64,000 bases of DNA, from the NCBI GenBank assembly GCA_025059945.1, contig JANXDC010000004.1, positions 310,001-374,000 on the forward strand, in the 5' to 3' direction. The DNA is from Bacteroidota bacterium (lineage in GTDB: Bacteria; Bacteroidota; Rhodothermia; JANXDC01). Below the pieces are notes generated by a model. That model was not told where the DNA came from. It saw only the letters and a list, made by a program, of their open reading frames with translations, and ran no database searches. Shown in pieces: positions 34,746 to 43,289 of this stretch (position 1 is the stretch's first letter; each line of letters begins with the position of its first letter). The position numbers were made by a program, and so were the translations under genes.

Positions 34746-35625
34746 GGGAGCGGACTTCCTCGAAGACCCCAAGGCGTTCATACAGCGCCCGCACGCGGGG
34801 TACATCCTCAGGGGTTGCTTGTCGGGCCAAGACGCGTCGGAGCAGTCTGCGATCGGCTTCTTCGGCGGCCCGCTCCAACGCAGAAAGCAGCAAATACGTT
34901 CGTTTCCCCTCTAGCACGTCTTGTCCGATCGGCTTGCCCCAGTTCTCGGGGTCGGCGGCCAGATCCAACCAGTCGTCTTGAAGCTGAAAGGCTCGTCCGA
35001 GGGCCCGGCCGATGGCCCGAAATAGGACGATCTGGGCCTCGGAGGCCGATCCGAGGCGAGCGCCAATCTCAAGAGCTCCCGCAAGCAGAGCGCCCGTTTT
35101 ACGATCGACCATGTCCCAGTATTCATGGGGGGACACATCCTGGCGCGTCTCGAACTGCTTGTCGAGCGTTTGGCCTTCGCACAGTCGGAGCATTACCTCA
35201 TGCAGGCAGGCCAGCAGAGGCCGGATGTCGGTTTCGGGTACCCGGCTGAGCTCAAAGTAGCTTGTGCCCATGAGCAGATCGCCGGTCAGGATGGCCGCTT
35301 CCAATCCCCAGCGCACATGTACTGTGGGCCGGCCTCGGCGCGTGGGGGAACGGTCCATGATGTCGTCGTGAACGAGCGTGAAGGTATGGAATAGCTCCAT
35401 GGCCACGGCGGCCGGCAGGGCTTGCTCGGCGCGCCCTCCGCAGGCCTCACAGGCCAGCAGCAGAAGCAGGGGCCGAAGCCGTTTACCACCGGCTTCGAGC
35501 ACGTAATGCGCCGGGGCGTAGAGCAGCTCCGGTTCCCCGGCGGGGATGCTGCGGCGCAGGTGGGCTTCCAGTTGCGTTTGCAGGCGCTCCAGATACTCCG
35601 AATGCGCCCGAGCAATAGGGGGCAT
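34633..35625 (-). CDS. Polyprenyl diphosphate synthase (trans-isoprenyl transferase)
   Basis: This 330-residue enzyme condenses isopentenyl diphosphate with allylic diphosphates. The first Asp-rich motif reads DDIMD and the second DDWLD (in FQLQDDWLD); GGKRLRP and the K-x-G-x-L signature (RKTGALL) are present. Chain length cannot be fixed with certainty; the bulk of residues before the first motif is HTFTLV, which would suit a medium or long product, such as the side chain of menaquinone. ruvB lies upstream with 14 bases between. Confidence 0.88.
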   Translation of the reverse strand: MPPIARAHSEYLERLQTQLEAHLRRSIPAGEPELLYAPAHYVLEAGGKRLRPLLLLLACEACGGRAEQALPAAVAMELFHTFTLVHDDIMDRSPTRRGRPTVHVRWGLEAAILTGDLLMGTSYFELSRVPETDIRPLLACLHEVMLRLCEGQTLDKQFETRQDVSPHEYWDMVDRKTGALLAGALEIGARLGSASEAQIVLFRAIGRALGRAFQLQDDWLDLAADPENWGKPIGQDVLEGKRTYLLLSALERAAEEADRRLLRRVLARQATPEDVPRVRALYERLGVFEEVRSLTIGYYAEAQSAVRTLPPSQASAALEALLDSLVGRVR

Positions 35626-35639
35626 GCAAAGGTCTCGGC

Positions 35640-36662
35640 TTATTGGGAAAACAACCCCGGTTGTCGGCTGGGGGGAACGGGCAGTCGAAAGTGCCGGTAA
35701 GCTTTGCCGGTGGCGATCCGGCCGCGTGGGGTGCGCTCCAAAAAACCCTCTTGGAGCAGGTAGGGCTCGTAGACCTCCTCCAAGGTGCCCGGATCTTCGC
35801 TGAGCACGGCGGCCAGCGCGTTTAGGCCCACAGGCCCTCCGCCGAAGCGCTCGATCAGGGTGCGAAGCAGCCGCTGGTCCATTTCGTCCAGCCCCTCTTC
35901 GTCCACTTCAAGGGCGCGCAGTGTATGCCGCGCGATCTGGGCCGTGATGCGCCCATCTCCGTAAACTTGAGCGAAATCGCGCGCCCGACGCAGCAATCGG
36001 TTCGCGATGCGCGGGGTGCCTCGGCTGCGGCGGGCGATCTCCAAGGCCCCCGATTCCTCCAGCTCTACGCTTAAGAGGTGGGCGGAGCGTTTCAGGATGC
36101 GCTGGAGGACTTCGATAGCATAGTATTCAAGTCGAAACTGGATCCCAAAGCGGCTTCTTAAGGGCGCGCTAAGCAGTCCGGCCCGCGTCGTGGTGCCGAC
36201 CAAGGTGAAAGGGGCTATCCGCAGGCGCACCGTGCGGGCATGAGGACCGGAGTCGATGAGGATGTCAAGCCGAAAGTCCTCCATGGCCGTATAGAGGTAT
36301 TCCTCCACGAGCGGAGACAACCGATGGATTTCATCGATCAGCAATACGTCGCCCGGCTCGAGGTTTGTGAGCACGCCCGCTAAATCTGCTGGTTTGCTCA
36401 GCACGGGTCCTGCGCTCACCACTAGACGCGTTCCCATCTCATGGGCGATCAGGTAAGCCAGCGTGGTTTTGCCCAGCCCAGGGGGACCGGCAAGCAGCAC
36501 GTGATCCAACGCCTCCCCCCGGCTCCGGGCAGCCTCTACGAAAACGCGCAGATTGGCTACGACCCGCTCCTGTCCCAGAAACTCCTCGAAGCACGCAGGC
36601 CGCAGTCGGGCCTCAAAGTCCCGATCGACGAGGTAGGGATCTGTGATGCGTTCGCGCGTCAT
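35640..36662 (-). CDS. ruvB: Holliday junction branch migration helicase RuvB
   Basis: The 340 residues match Ruv[20 protein letters not shown], Walker [12 protein letters not shown], Walker [10 protein letters not shown], arginine-finger region and the C-terminal winged helix ([32 protein letters not shown] family motif). RuvB is the AAA+ motor acting with RuvA. I start at ATG 36662, which gives the family length; an ATG at 36725 would overlap the preceding gene. ruvA and ruvC are not in the window. Confidence 0.95.
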   Translation of the reverse strand: MTRERITDPYLVDRDFEARLRPACFEEFLGQERVVANLRVFVEAARSRGEALDHVLLAGPPGLGKTTLAYLIAHEMGTRLVVSAGPVLSKPADLAGVLTNLEPGDVLLIDEIHRLSPLVEEYLYTAMEDFRLDILIDSGPHARTVRLRIAPFTLVGTTTRAGLLSAPLRSRFGIQFRLEYYAIEVLQRILKRSAHLLSVELEESGALEIARRSRGTPRIANRLLRRARDFAQVYGDGRITAQIARHTLRALEVDEEGLDEMDQRLLRTLIERFGGGPVGLNALAAVLSEDPGTLEEVYEPYLLQEGFLERTPRGRIATGKAYRHFRLPVPPSRQPGLFSQ

Positions 36663-36708
36663 GGCTTGCGCCCAAAGATAGGCCCGCGCCGCGACCCTGG
36701 CCAAGGGC

Positions 36709-37212
36709 CTAGAACTGGGATTCATCCCGCCAGCGCAGCAGCTTCCAAGGCAAATCGCTGCGGCGCCGGGTGAGGGTAAAGTTTACGTTGCCCTCGCCCC
36801 GCAATACATCGCCCTGGCGCAGCACCACGCTTAAGCTAAATTGGCGCACTACTTGGGCCCTTAGGCTATCCTCCTCCTGATACAGGATTTGACGCCAGAT
36901 TAAGCGTAGATTCTCGGCCGATTGAAACAGCCCGCCCGTTGTTTTGAGTTCGGTGCTGAAGCCCCAGGTCCGCTCCGTGCCCGTGTCGAAGTCGTAATAG
37001 ATGAAGACGAAATTCGAGTCTAGCAGCGGCTCATAGAGCCGAATATCCCGCAGTTCGTAGGCGGACTTAAAGCGCGCGAAGAACCCCTCCAGGGTGCGCG
37101 GATCCCCAAGCGAGCCCTCCAGGGGATCCCCAGGTCGATAGGCCGGCGCGAAAGGGTTCAGGCAGGCGGCCAAGCCAAGCAGCATCCAAGGGATGTAGCG
37201 GGTAGGCCTCAT
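36709..37212 (-). CDS. Lipoprotein with NTF2-like fold, second of a tandem pair
   Basis: The 167 residues begin with a lipoprotein signal peptide and lipobox LAAC (C17). The mature part is strand-rich and ends [23 protein letters not shown], resembling the final strand of NTF2/SnoaL-like domains, where a W-x-I/L-x-x-W/W-x-D pattern recurs. The ATG overlaps the stop of the upstream lipoprotein in ATGA. The shared organisation (signal, helix pair, long sheet, W-rich end) suggests duplication with its neighbour. Function unknown. Confidence 0.65.
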   Translation of the reverse strand: MRPTRYIPWMLLGLAACLNPFAPAYRPGDPLEGSLGDPRTLEGFFARFKSAYELRDIRLYEPLLDSNFVFIYYDFDTGTERTWGFSTELKTTGGLFQSAENLRLIWRQILYQEEDSLRAQVVRQFSLSVVLRQGDVLRGEGNVNFTLTRRRSDLPWKLLRWRDESQF

Positions 37213-37772
37213 CGAAGGAAAGCCGCGCGCAGATCGCTCCAGGAGAAGCGGTTCTCCAAGGCCGCGTCCGTCCATTCCAGGATCCGCCACAAGCCATCGC
37301 GCTCCCGCACGAGCGTAAGACTCATCCGCCCCTCGGCCACGGTGGGCACGTCGGGGCGGCGGTGCTGCACCTGTAGCACATAGCGGGCCGTGATCTGGTA
37401 GCGTTCGGATCCGGCCTCGGCTTGGCGTTCGCTTAAGGAGATCCGATGCCCGGTTTGGCCCTGCGCGCTCAGCCGAAGGTTCTGAAAGTAAGCGCTCTCT
37501 TGTTCTACGCCCCAGCCGGCCCAGAGCGCCGGATTGCGAGCCAGGGCCGGGGTTGCGGGGCTGTAACGAAATCCGCTGGAGAGGCCTCGCACGTAATCCT
37601 GCACGTTCAGCGTGGCTATGGCGGCCTCTAGGTTGGCCAGAGCGATATCCGGCGTCTCGGGAGGGCGGTAGCGATTGGCCTCTGCGGTCGCAGGCGCCTC
37701 AGGAGTGCGGGTTTGAAACAGCCCGCACCCCATCAACAGCAAAAGGCCCAGAAGACCGCTTTGTACCCGCAT
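37209..37772 (-). CDS. Lipoprotein with NTF2-like fold, first of a tandem pair
   Basis: The 187 residues have a lipobox ending LMGC (C16), a Pro/Thr-rich linker, then a domain ending MSLTLVRERDGLWRILEWTDAA, again like an NTF2-type final strand. It overlaps the next gene (ATGA), so the two are translationally coupled and may act together in the periplasm or at the outer membrane. Remote-homology detection is needed to confirm the fold; I infer it from the pattern of strands and the W-R-I-x-x-W ending. Confidence 0.65.
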   Translation of the reverse strand: MRVQSGLLGLLLLMGCGLFQTRTPEAPATAEANRYRPPETPDIALANLEAAIATLNVQDYVRGLSSGFRYSPATPALARNPALWAGWGVEQESAYFQNLRLSAQGQTGHRISLSERQAEAGSERYQITARYVLQVQHRRPDVPTVAEGRMSLTLVRERDGLWRILEWTDAALENRFSWSDLRAAFLR

Positions 37773-37869
37773 GTGGCGCTTAACAAAAATACACCCTGGG
37801 GGCGACTGGCGCCCACTTGCGCCGAAAACCGGGTGCGCGTATCATTGCGGCGTTGCGTGCGGGCGAAAT

Positions 37870-38649
37870 ATGGCGTATCGGCTGTTGTTGGTGGAGCGCT
37901 ACCCCGAAGACGGGGTAGCGCTTGTGCGCCTCAACCGGCCCGAGGTGCTCAATGCCCTCAGTCTGGCCCTGATGCAGGAGCTCGTCGAGGCGTTGGAAGC
38001 CCTAGAGGCCGACCCCGAGGTGCGGGCTATAGTGCTGACCGGAAACGAGCGGGCCTTCGCCGCCGGGGCCGATATCACGGAAATGGTTGACGCCTCCGTA
38101 GTGCGCATGGTGCTCTTAGATCAGTTCCAGAGGTGGGATCGCATCAAGCGCATCTACAAGCCCTTGATTGCGGCCGTAAGCGGATACGCGCTCGGCGGAG
38201 GATGCGAGTTGGCCATGAGCTGCGACATGATCGTGGCCAGCGAGACGGCCCGCTTCGGACAACCGGAAATTAACATCGGCGTTATGCCCGGTGCGGGCGG
38301 CACACAGCGGCTAGCGCGCGCCATCGGCAAAGCGCGCGCCATGGAGATGGTTCTTACGGGCCGGCTGATCACGGCCGAGGAGGCCTACCGGGCGGGTCTA
38401 ATCAACCGCGTTGTGCCCGTGGAACTTTATCTCGATGAGGCGTTAAAGCTAGCCCGCGAAGTGGCTGCTCGGCCCCCGCTGGCCGTACGCCTGGCCAAAG
38501 AGGCCGTCTTGAAGGCTTTTGAGCTGCCCCTCAGCGCGGGGTTGGAGTTTGAGCGCAAAAATTTCTACCTCCTGTTCGGCAGCGAGGACCAAAAAGAGGG
38601 TATGCGGGCGTTTCTGGAAAAGCGCCCCCCTATCTGGAAAGGCAAATAA
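37870..38649 (+). CDS. Enoyl-CoA hydratase (crotonase family)
   Basis: Crotonases hydrate 2-enoyl-CoA to 3-hydroxyacyl-CoA. The 259 residues contain both catalytic Glu positions: GGGCELAMSCD and GQPEINIGVMPGAGGTQ, plus the oxyanion-hole stretch AFAAGADI. It is therefore likely an active hydratase. The frame extends upstream to 37771 but ATG 37870 begins the conserved domain. It starts a cluster of four CoA-ester genes and one small acidic protein, consistent with beta-oxidation or phenylacetate-type degradation. Confidence 0.9.
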   Translation: MAYRLLLVERYPEDGVALVRLNRPEVLNALSLALMQELVEALEALEADPEVRAIVLTGNERAFAAGADITEMVDASVVRMVLLDQFQRWDRIKRIYKPLIAAVSGYALGGGCELAMSCDMIVASETARFGQPEINIGVMPGAGGTQRLARAIGKARAMEMVLTGRLITAEEAYRAGLINRVVPVELYLDEALKLAREVAARPPLAVRLAKEAVLKAFELPLSAGLEFERKNFYLLFGSEDQKEGMRAFLEKRPPIWKGK

Positions 38650-38668
38650 CCCGCACTTGGAGGGACCT

Positions 38669-39055
38669 ATGTCGGAGATCGATCTACCCGATCGGGTCAA
38701 GGAAGAAGCCGCCGAGGCGGTGGCCACCGTGATCCGCAACACCGGCGGGTTCGATCTGGATAGCTTCCGGGTCGAGATTGAGCCGCTCCTGGCCGAAGGG
38801 CACAAGTTTGAGACCATCCTCCACTACATCGTCAGCGAGGAGGGGATGGATGAGATCTACAACCGCGTGCCCGAGGATCTCTACGATGCGGTCGATGAAG
38901 TCCCCGTTATCCTGGCCGAGGAAGGCTTGATCGACCCCGATGAGTTGGGCATCGATCTGAGCCAGTACGACTACGACTACGGCTTGGATGAGGACGACGA
39001 GGACTTCGAGGACTTCGACGAGTACGACGACTACGACGAAGAAGACCGCTGGTAA
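38669..39055 (+). CDS. Small acidic-tail protein between two crotonases
   Basis: The 128 residues have a helical N-terminal part (KEEAAEAVATVIRNTGGFD) and a C-terminal tail of Asp, Glu and Tyr (QYDYDYGLDEDDEDFEDF and beyond) with almost no basic residues. A GGAGGG ribosome binding site precedes the ATG, and the gene sits 19 bases after one crotonase and 15 before the other, so it is part of the operon. I do not recognise a family. A role as a scaffold or regulator of the CoA enzymes would be a guess. Confidence 0.8.
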   Translation: MSEIDLPDRVKEEAAEAVATVIRNTGGFDLDSFRVEIEPLLAEGHKFETILHYIVSEEGMDEIYNRVPEDLYDAVDEVPVILAEEGLIDPDELGIDLSQYDYDYGLDEDDEDFEDFDEYDDYDEEDRW

Positions 39056-39070
39056 GGACGGAACCCTGCC

Positions 39071-39859
39071 GTGCCGGCTTACGCGACCCTGCACTATGAA
39101 CAACCCGAAGCGGGCATCGGGTGGCTGGAGCTAAACCGACCCGAACAGCTTAACGCCTTTGACGAGGTGCTCACACGGGAGCTGCAAGAGGTCCTGAGGA
39201 GCCTGGAGCGTGCCCCGGATTTGAGGGCGCTTGTGCTCACAGGAGCCGGAAGGGGCTTCTGCGCGGGTCAGGACCTCAAAAGTCTGGATATGGAGCGGGA
39301 GCGCTCATTAGGGGAGTCTTTGGAACGCCGCTACAATCCGATCATCCGACGCCTGCGCGCGCTGCCCGTTCCGGTGATCGCAGCCGTAAACGGCGCCGCA
39401 GCGGGGGCCGGCATGAGCTTGGCGCTGGCCTGCGATGTGCGCATCGCGGCCGAATCGGCCTTTTTCGTACAGGCTTTCGTGCGCATCGGGCTGGTGCCGG
39501 ATTCGGGCTCCAGCTTCTTTCTGGTCCATTTGCTCGGGTACGCCCGCGCTTTTGAGATCGCCACTTTAGGGGAGCGTATTTCGGCTGCCGAGGCGTTGCG
39601 CTTGGGGCTGGTCAACCGCGTCGTGCCCGATGAGGCGCTGCGCCAGGAGGCGCTCGACTGGGCGCGTCGCTACGCGAGCTTGCCCCCTAAGGCGCTAGCC
39701 CTCACGAAGCGCCTGCTGGCGAAAGCCACGCATGCTTCCTTGGACGAAATGCTCGACTACGAACGTTACTGCCAAGAAATCGCGGGCCGCACCGAGGACT
39801 ACCGCGAAGGCGTAGCCGCCTTTCAGCAAAAACGTCCCCCTGTGTTCAAGGGGCGCTAA
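39071..39859 (+). CDS. Crotonase-family isomerase, PaaG-like
   Basis: The 262 residues begin at GTG. The fold is crotonase (FCAGQDLKSLD oxyanion region), but the first hydratase Glu is replaced (AGAGMSLALACD) and the second is also missing (FVQAFVRIGLVPDSGSSFFL); the retained Asp in GLVPDSG is typical of PaaG-type isomerases. It may therefore isomerise an enoyl- or epoxy-CoA rather than hydrate. The product ends 5 bases before the next gene. Confidence 0.85.
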   Translation: MPAYATLHYEQPEAGIGWLELNRPEQLNAFDEVLTRELQEVLRSLERAPDLRALVLTGAGRGFCAGQDLKSLDMERERSLGESLERRYNPIIRRLRALPVPVIAAVNGAAAGAGMSLALACDVRIAAESAFFVQAFVRIGLVPDSGSSFFLVHLLGYARAFEIATLGERISAAEALRLGLVNRVVPDEALRQEALDWARRYASLPPKALALTKRLLAKATHASLDEMLDYERYCQEIAGRTEDYREGVAAFQQKRPPVFKGR

Positions 39860-39864
39860 CGCGC

Positions 39865-40770
39865 ATGTCCACCCCTCGTCCTGTAACGCGCATCCACACG
39901 ATCGGCATTGTGGGGGCCGGTACCATGGGCTCCGGCATCGCCCAGGTCGCCCTCATGGCTGGGTTGCGCGTCCTGCTCTACGATCTTAAGCCCTCTCAGG
40001 TGCAGCGCGCCACGGAGACCCTGCAGAAGAACCTGCGTCAAGCCGTAGAAAGGGGGAAAATCTCCGAAGAAGCATTCCAGCAGGCCTTGGAGCGTTTTGA
40101 GGGCACAACGCATTTTAGCCGTCTGGCTGAGGCGGACTTCGTGCTAGAGGCCGTTGTGGAGCAGCTGGAAACCAAGCAGGCGCTCTTTGAGAACCTCGAT
40201 CAGGTTTGTCCGCCAGATGTGGTGTTGGCTTCCAACACCTCTTCGCTTCCGATTACGGGGATCGCCGCCGCCACGCGCCGAGCTGAGCTTGTGGTGGGCA
40301 TGCACTTCTTCAACCCCGCCTACACGATGAAACTCGTCGAGGTCGTGCGCGGACACCTGACCAGCCCCGAAACGATCTCCTGTACGTGCGCCTTGGCCGA
40401 ACGCATGGGCAAGGTGCCCGTGGTCGTGCAAGACACCCCGGGGTTTCTCGTCAACCGGGTGGCGCGGCCCTTCTACGGAGAGGCGCTCAGAATAGTGGGC
40501 GATGGAATCGCCACGGTCGAGCAGGTCGACCGCTTGGTGCGCGCAGCCGGTTTCCGAATGGGGCCCTTTGAGCTCATGGACCTCATCGGGATTGACGTGA
40601 ACCTGGCTGTGACGCGCTCCGTATACAACGCCTACTTCCATGAGCCGCGCTACCAGCCTCATCTCATCCAACACCGTATGGTGCAGGCGGGCTTGTTGGG
40701 GCGCAAAAGCGGACGCGGCTTTTACTGGTACTCCGAGCCCGACTCGGAAAAGGAGGTATCCTCCCCATGA
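39865..40770 (+). CDS. 3-hydroxyacyl-CoA dehydrogenase
   Basis: The 301 residues oxidise 3-hydroxyacyl-CoA with NAD+. The Rossmann motif G17-x-G19-x-x-G22 (IGIVGAGTMGSGIAQ) is intact, followed by SNTSSLPI, HFFNPAYTMKLVEVV with the catalytic His, and the C-terminal domain D-x-P-G-F-x-V-N-R. It is a PaaH/Hbd-type monodomain enzyme. The stop overlaps the next start in ATGA. It completes a hydratase-isomerase-dehydrogenase set. Confidence 0.93.
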   Translation: MSTPRPVTRIHTIGIVGAGTMGSGIAQVALMAGLRVLLYDLKPSQVQRATETLQKNLRQAVERGKISEEAFQQALERFEGTTHFSRLAEADFVLEAVVEQLETKQALFENLDQVCPPDVVLASNTSSLPITGIAAATRRAELVVGMHFFNPAYTMKLVEVVRGHLTSPETISCTCALAERMGKVPVVVQDTPGFLVNRVARPFYGEALRIVGDGIATVEQVDRLVRAAGFRMGPFELMDLIGIDVNLAVTRSVYNAYFHEPRYQPHLIQHRMVQAGLLGRKSGRGFYWYSEPDSEKEVSSP

Positions 40771-41465
40771 ACGCCCCGCGCATCTGGGTTGGGGGGCCGG
40801 AGGCGCTGGTGCGCGAATTCCAGGAACAGCTTCCGGACGCCTCCTTTTCGGATCCTGCCGAGGCCGAGCTGCTGGTCGTGCTGGACCTGGAGCCCCAGGA
40901 GCTTTGGGCCCATTGGCGGGAGCTACCTCCCACAAAGGCAACAAGACTTGTCAACAGCACTACGGTGCTCGCCTTGGAACTTGCCCTGGCTGCGCCCCAC
41001 CCCGATCGGGTGGTGGGGCTGCACGCGCTACCCGGCCTGCTAAGTCTGGAGCGCTGGGAACTGGTGCGCACGGAGATAACGGAGGCATCGGCCGTCGCGC
41101 AGGTGGAAGCGCTGTGTCGGCGCGTGGGCAAGACAGCAGAGTGGGTGCTCGATCGAATCGGCGGGGTGTTGCCTCGTCTGCTGTGCGGGCTCATCAACGA
41201 AGCTTGTACCGCTGTGCAAGAGCAGGTAGCCGGTCCGGAGGAGATCGACCTGGCCATGCAGCTGGGCACCAACTATCCCAAGGGCCCCTTTGGCTGGATG
41301 CGCCAATTCGGGGCGCGCAACGCACTGCTTGTGTTGGAGGCGCTCTTCGAGGACTTACGCGAACCCCGTTATAGGGCCTCACCTGTGCTGCGCCGATATG
41401 CCCTGTTGGAGCGCTTAGGGCTTCCCTTGTGGGGCGCTGATCGTGGCTCGCAGTCGGGCCCGTAA
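40767..41465 (+). CDS. 3-hydroxyacyl-CoA dehydrogenase-like protein lacking the NAD-binding motif
   Basis: The 232 residues retain a shortened N-terminal Rossmann-like half (IWVGGPEALVREF, then LVVLDLEP) but no GxGxxG, and a better preserved C-terminal dehydrogenase domain (VLDRIGGVLPRLLCGLINEA, EIDLAMQLGTNYPKGPFGWM). It probably cannot bind NAD in the usual way. Translational coupling to the intact dehydrogenase (ATGA) suggests that the two form a hetero-oligomer. Its 3' end overlaps the convergent fliA by 51 bases. Confidence 0.8.
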   Translation: MNAPRIWVGGPEALVREFQEQLPDASFSDPAEAELLVVLDLEPQELWAHWRELPPTKATRLVNSTTVLALELALAAPHPDRVVGLHALPGLLSLERWELVRTEITEASAVAQVEALCRRVGKTAEWVLDRIGGVLPRLLCGLINEACTAVQEQVAGPEEIDLAMQLGTNYPKGPFGWMRQFGARNALLVLEALFEDLREPRYRASPVLRRYALLERLGLPLWGADRGSQSGP

Positions 41466-42203
41466 ATACAACAGCAGCTTGCCTAGGATCTGGGAGATGC
41501 GGGCCTCCGTAAGCCCCATGAGTTGGGCGATCTCCTTTAGGGTCAAGTCCTCATAGTAATAGAGCGCCAGAATGGTGCGCTCCCGCTCCGGAAGCTCCGC
41601 GATCCAGCGCTCTAGGCGCTCGATCAGAAGCCCTTGGTCAACGGCCTCCTCCAGCTCGGCGCCGTCGCCGCCGGACAGGCGCGCCTCCAGGGGTTCGCCA
41701 ACGCCTTCTTCCTCATCCTCCCAGGGCTCTTCCAGGCTAAGCACAAAGCGGCGCTGCACCTCCATAAGAAGGTTCTGGTACTGGCTCAGCGAAAGCCCCA
41801 GGCGGTCGGCCACCTGCTGGTCCGTGGGCTCGGTGCCCAGCTCCTGACGCAGCTGCTCCAGGGCCTCTTGCAGCTGGCCATAGCGTTGGCGTTGGCCGCG
41901 GGGCAAGGCGTCGATCTGCCGCAGGTAGTCGATGATCTGACCTCGGATACGCTGATAGGCGAAGGTGTGAAACTGAGCCGCGCTGCTTTGCGGATTATAT
42001 GCCTCAAGCGCCTGCAGAAGCCCTATGATGCCCGCGCTCTCCAGATCGGCCTGCTGTGCCAACGGGTGGGCAGGGACGGTGATCTTGCCCACGATGCGCC
42101 GTACCAGGGGGATCGCGGCCAGTATCACGGCCTCCCGTAGCGTTTCGTCGCCACGACGGCGGCTGTAGGCTTCAGCAAGCGCTTGTAGGCGGGCCAGGTT
42201 CAT
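41415..42203 (-). CDS. fliA: Flagellar sigma factor FliA (sigma28)
   Basis: The 262 residues match the FliA/WhiG sigma family: region 2 (ADLESAGIIGLLQALEAYNP, FHTFAYQRIRGQIIDYLR), region 3 and region 4 (LPERERTILALYYYEDLTLKEIAQLMGLTEARISQI). It should direct late flagellar gene transcription. It is the last gene of the flhB-flhA-flhF-flhG group. No FlgM-like anti-sigma factor is visible in the window. Its 3' end overlaps the convergent dehydrogenase-like gene by 51 bases. Confidence 0.93.
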   Translation of the reverse strand: MNLARLQALAEAYSRRRGDETLREAVILAAIPLVRRIVGKITVPAHPLAQQADLESAGIIGLLQALEAYNPQSSAAQFHTFAYQRIRGQIIDYLRQIDALPRGQRQRYGQLQEALEQLRQELGTEPTDQQVADRLGLSLSQYQNLLMEVQRRFVLSLEEPWEDEEEGVGEPLEARLSGGDGAELEEAVDQGLLIERLERWIAELPERERTILALYYYEDLTLKEIAQLMGLTEARISQILGKLLLYLRARLRATISAPQGKP

Positions 42204-42218
42204 CCCCCAAGACTCCTA

Positions 42219-42482
42219 TCAGGCGGCGGCGGAGGTAACGTCGGCCTTCTGTTCAGGGTTCGAGGGGGATCGAGGGGACGGCTCCTGGGCCTTCCGTTGC
42301 CCGCTTGCTGTCTGTTGCGCCCAGCGGTAGAGCAGATGTCCCAGGGCCAAAGCACTCCAGACGAACAGAAAGGCGATCGCCGCCCTCAACGTCGACTCGA
42401 TGACGGAGCGATCCCCCAGTAAGCCGATCACAAAAAAGCAGATAGCCACGAGCAGGCTCCCGTACCAGATCGTGGCAGGCAT
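42219..42482 (-). CDS. Small two-span membrane protein in the flagellar operon
   Basis: The 87 residues contain two hydrophobic helices (SLLVAICFFVIGLLG and AIAFLFVWSALALGHLLY) and a hydrophilic Pro/Ser/Gln-rich tail. I do not recognise a family. It lies 3 bases after flhG and 15 bases before fliA, so it is surely cotranscribed with both. A role in flagellar assembly or its placement is suggested by context alone. Confidence 0.75.
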   Translation of the reverse strand: MPATIWYGSLLVAICFFVIGLLGDRSVIESTLRAAIAFLFVWSALALGHLLYRWAQQTASGQRKAQEPSPRSPSNPEQKADVTSAAA

Positions 42483-42485
42483 GGT

Positions 42486-43274
42486 TTATACCTCCCGTGT
42501 ATACGCCGAGGATGGCTCCCAGTCATGGACCTTGACCAAGAGCGCTTGACGCCAGGCTAGCAATCGGTCGGCCAGGGCTCGGAAGCAGTTCGCCGTGGGA
42601 TGCTCCGGCTTGCTTCGCACCAGCACTTCCTGGGCCAAGGCGGCCCGGCGCAGCTCCGGATCATAGGCGATGTACCCCGCGTAGGGGAGGGTGCGACCCA
42701 AAAAGTGCTCCAGGATCGCGTTAAAACGGGTCCCTATCTGTTGGGCCTCCCCTTCGGATTCGGCTCCATTGACCACTAGGGCAAAAGGGTATTCGGGATC
42801 CAAACTGTAGACATGTTTGACCAGCCGGTAAGCGTCCGCCACGGCCGCTGGATCGCCCAAGAGCACGATGAGCCCCATGTGGGCGCGTTCCAGGGCCCAG
42901 AATACCGGCGTCTCCATACCGGCCGGGGTGTCCAAGAGCACAAACTCCGCCTCCCTCTGGGCCGTCTCTAGGGCCATATCCAGGGCCTCCAGCATGGTCT
43001 CCGGATCCGCCAAGGGGCCACCCCGTGAGGCGGTCAGGAGCGTAAAGCCTCCGGCGGTCTTGTGAAAGACATCCTCCAATCCGCAACGCCCCATGAGATA
43101 GTCTTCCAGCACCCAACGGGGGCTTTCGTTGAGCAGCATAGCGCAATTGGCCAGGTTCCAATCCCCATCGAGTAGCACCACGCGCCGGCCCAGATGAGTC
43201 AGCGTTTCGGCCAGGTAGGTGGCGATGAGCGTTTTCCCGGTTCCGCCTTTTCCGCTTGCGATGGCGATGATCAT
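42486..43274 (-). CDS. flhG: MinD-like ATPase FlhG
   Basis: FlhG (YlxH/FleN) controls flagellar number and opposes FlhF. The 262 residues carry the deviant Walker A SGKGGTGKT near residues 7-15, Walker A' VVLLDGDWNLANC and Walker B VLLDTPAGMETP. There is a short polar N-terminus before the P-loop and no separate FleQ-type motif. It follows flhF after 15 bases, the usual pairing. Confidence 0.9.
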   Translation of the reverse strand: MIIAIASGKGGTGKTLIATYLAETLTHLGRRVVLLDGDWNLANCAMLLNESPRWVLEDYLMGRCGLEDVFHKTAGGFTLLTASRGGPLADPETMLEALDMALETAQREAEFVLLDTPAGMETPVFWALERAHMGLIVLLGDPAAVADAYRLVKHVYSLDPEYPFALVVNGAESEGEAQQIGTRFNAILEHFLGRTLPYAGYIAYDPELRRAALAQEVLVRSKPEHPTANCFRALADRLLAWRQALLVKVHDWEPSSAYTREV

Positions 43275-43289
43275 GGGGGCCTCCAGCGA

